From contig JBKPHS010000021.1 of assembly GCA_046729975.1 (NCBI GenBank), forward strand, positions 1-14,651: a DNA stretch of 14,651 nt, given 5' to 3'. This stretch comes from JBKPHS01 sp046729975 (GTDB taxonomy: Bacteria > Actinomycetota > Thermoleophilia > Solirubrobacterales > Thermoleophilaceae). Of this stretch, positions 14,399 through 14,651 are shown piece after piece; positions within the stretch are counted from its first letter, which is position 1, and each line of letters begins with the position of its first letter. Under the pieces are notes generated by a model. The model had not been told where the DNA came from, did no database searches, and worked only from the letters and a program-made list of their open reading frames with translations. Both the position numbers and the translations under genes were made by a program.

Positions 14399-14651
14399 CT
14401 AGACCGGCTCGGCCACGCGGTCCCAGGGGCGGGCGGCGCGGAGGGCGGCGAGGATCGCGCGCGTGGCAGGCGACTTGTTCAGCGTGTAGAAGTGGATTCC
14501 GGGCGCCCCTCGGGCCAGCAGGTCGGAGCACTGAAGCGTGGCGTAGGCCACGCCGAGCTCGAGCAGAGCATCGGGATCGTCGGCACGCTGCTCGAGCTCG
14601 CGCTCGAACGGCTCCGGGATCTTGGCCGCGCACATCTCGCTCACGCGCTTG
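14399..14651 (-). CDS. metF: 5,10-methylenetetrahydrofolate reductase, C-terminal part (5' end cut by window)
   Basis: The frame stays open to the window edge, so only the last 83 or so residues are visible. They read KRVSEMCAAKIPEPF, then ELGVAYATLQCSDLLARGAP, then GIHFYTLNKSPATRAIL. This is the C-terminal end of the MetF TIM barrel, including the conserved G-x-H-F-Y-T-L-N strand that contributes to the folate/FAD site. MetF reduces methylene-THF to methyl-THF for methionine synthesis. The GTG at 14642-14644 is an internal valine codon, because the family sequence continues upstream of it. The LLM oxidoreductase gene begins 4 bases after its stop, indicating an operon. Confidence 0.88.
   Translation of the reverse strand, partial: KRVSEMCAAKIPEPFERELEQRADDPDALLELGVAYATLQCSDLLARGAPGIHFYTLNKSPATRAILAALRAARPWDRVAEPV

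Noticed and set aside
1..14651. tRNA, rRNA, CRISPR arrays, insertion sequences, attachment sites, phage genes.
   Set aside because: I looked on both strands and saw no repeats with regular spacing, transposase motifs or RNA-gene signatures; every gap is 88 bases or shorter.

Overview
The window looks like a chromosomal stretch from a high-GC (about 70% by eye) actinobacterium. The class Thermoleophilia (Solirubrobacterales or a relative) is my best guess. Three things point that way: the 2-oxoglutarate dehydrogenase is an actinobacterial-style E2-E1 fusion; an F420-type luciferase-like (LLM) oxidoreductase is present; and the secreted dipeptidase-like protein ends in an Arg/Val-rich domain that I associate with extracellular proteins of that class. 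The placement is inference. I see no rRNA, tRNA, CRISPR array, insertion sequence or phage gene. Coding density is very high, and the longest gap without a gene is 88 bases.

Layout from left to right. (1) Positions 1-1554 hold the 3' part of an M19 (membrane/renal dipeptidase)-like secreted protein. (2) A two-gene cassette follows: a DUF1428 protein (1643-2005) and a single-domain cupin (2014-2361), preceded by a perfect 7-bp inverted repeat that runs into the Shine-Dalgarno sequence. (3) On the minus strand lie a 744-residue FUSC-family membrane protein (2369-4603) and a LysE-family exporter (4653-5264). The exporter is divergent from an Lrp/AsnC regulator (5335-5769), the classic regulator/exporter pairing. 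(4) A short-chain dehydrogenase (5805-6602) follows the regulator. (5) On the minus strand, 6622-10842 encodes a 1406-residue protein that carries two lipoyl domains, a peripheral-subunit-binding domain, an E2 succinyltransferase domain and a complete E1 2-oxoglutarate dehydrogenase. (6) Divergent from it are an alkyl-DHAP-synthase-like FAD oxidase (10911-12497) and a metallo-beta-lactamase-fold hydrolase (12494-13501), joined by an ATGA overlap. (7) On the minus strand at the right end are the 3' end of metF (14399-14651, cut by the window edge) and, 4 bases downstream, an LLM-class oxidoreductase (13498-14394).

How the genes may work together. The fused 2-oxoglutarate dehydrogenase supplies the TCA-cycle step from 2-oxoglutarate to succinyl-CoA, with its own swinging arms. 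The Lrp regulator probably controls export of an amino acid or similar small molecule by the LysE protein. MetF and the LLM enzyme may share one-carbon or F420 chemistry. The other pairs (DUF1428-cupin, FAD oxidase-MBL hydrolase) look like operons, but their substrates cannot be read from sequence. Three tail-to-tail gene pairs meet with gaps of 7 and 19 bases and an overlap of 4, leaving no room for ordinary terminators. The most interesting item is the lipoyl-bearing E2-E1 fusion, which differs from the mycobacterial Kgd/OdhA form that lacks lipoyl domains. I found no clearly new multi-gene system.
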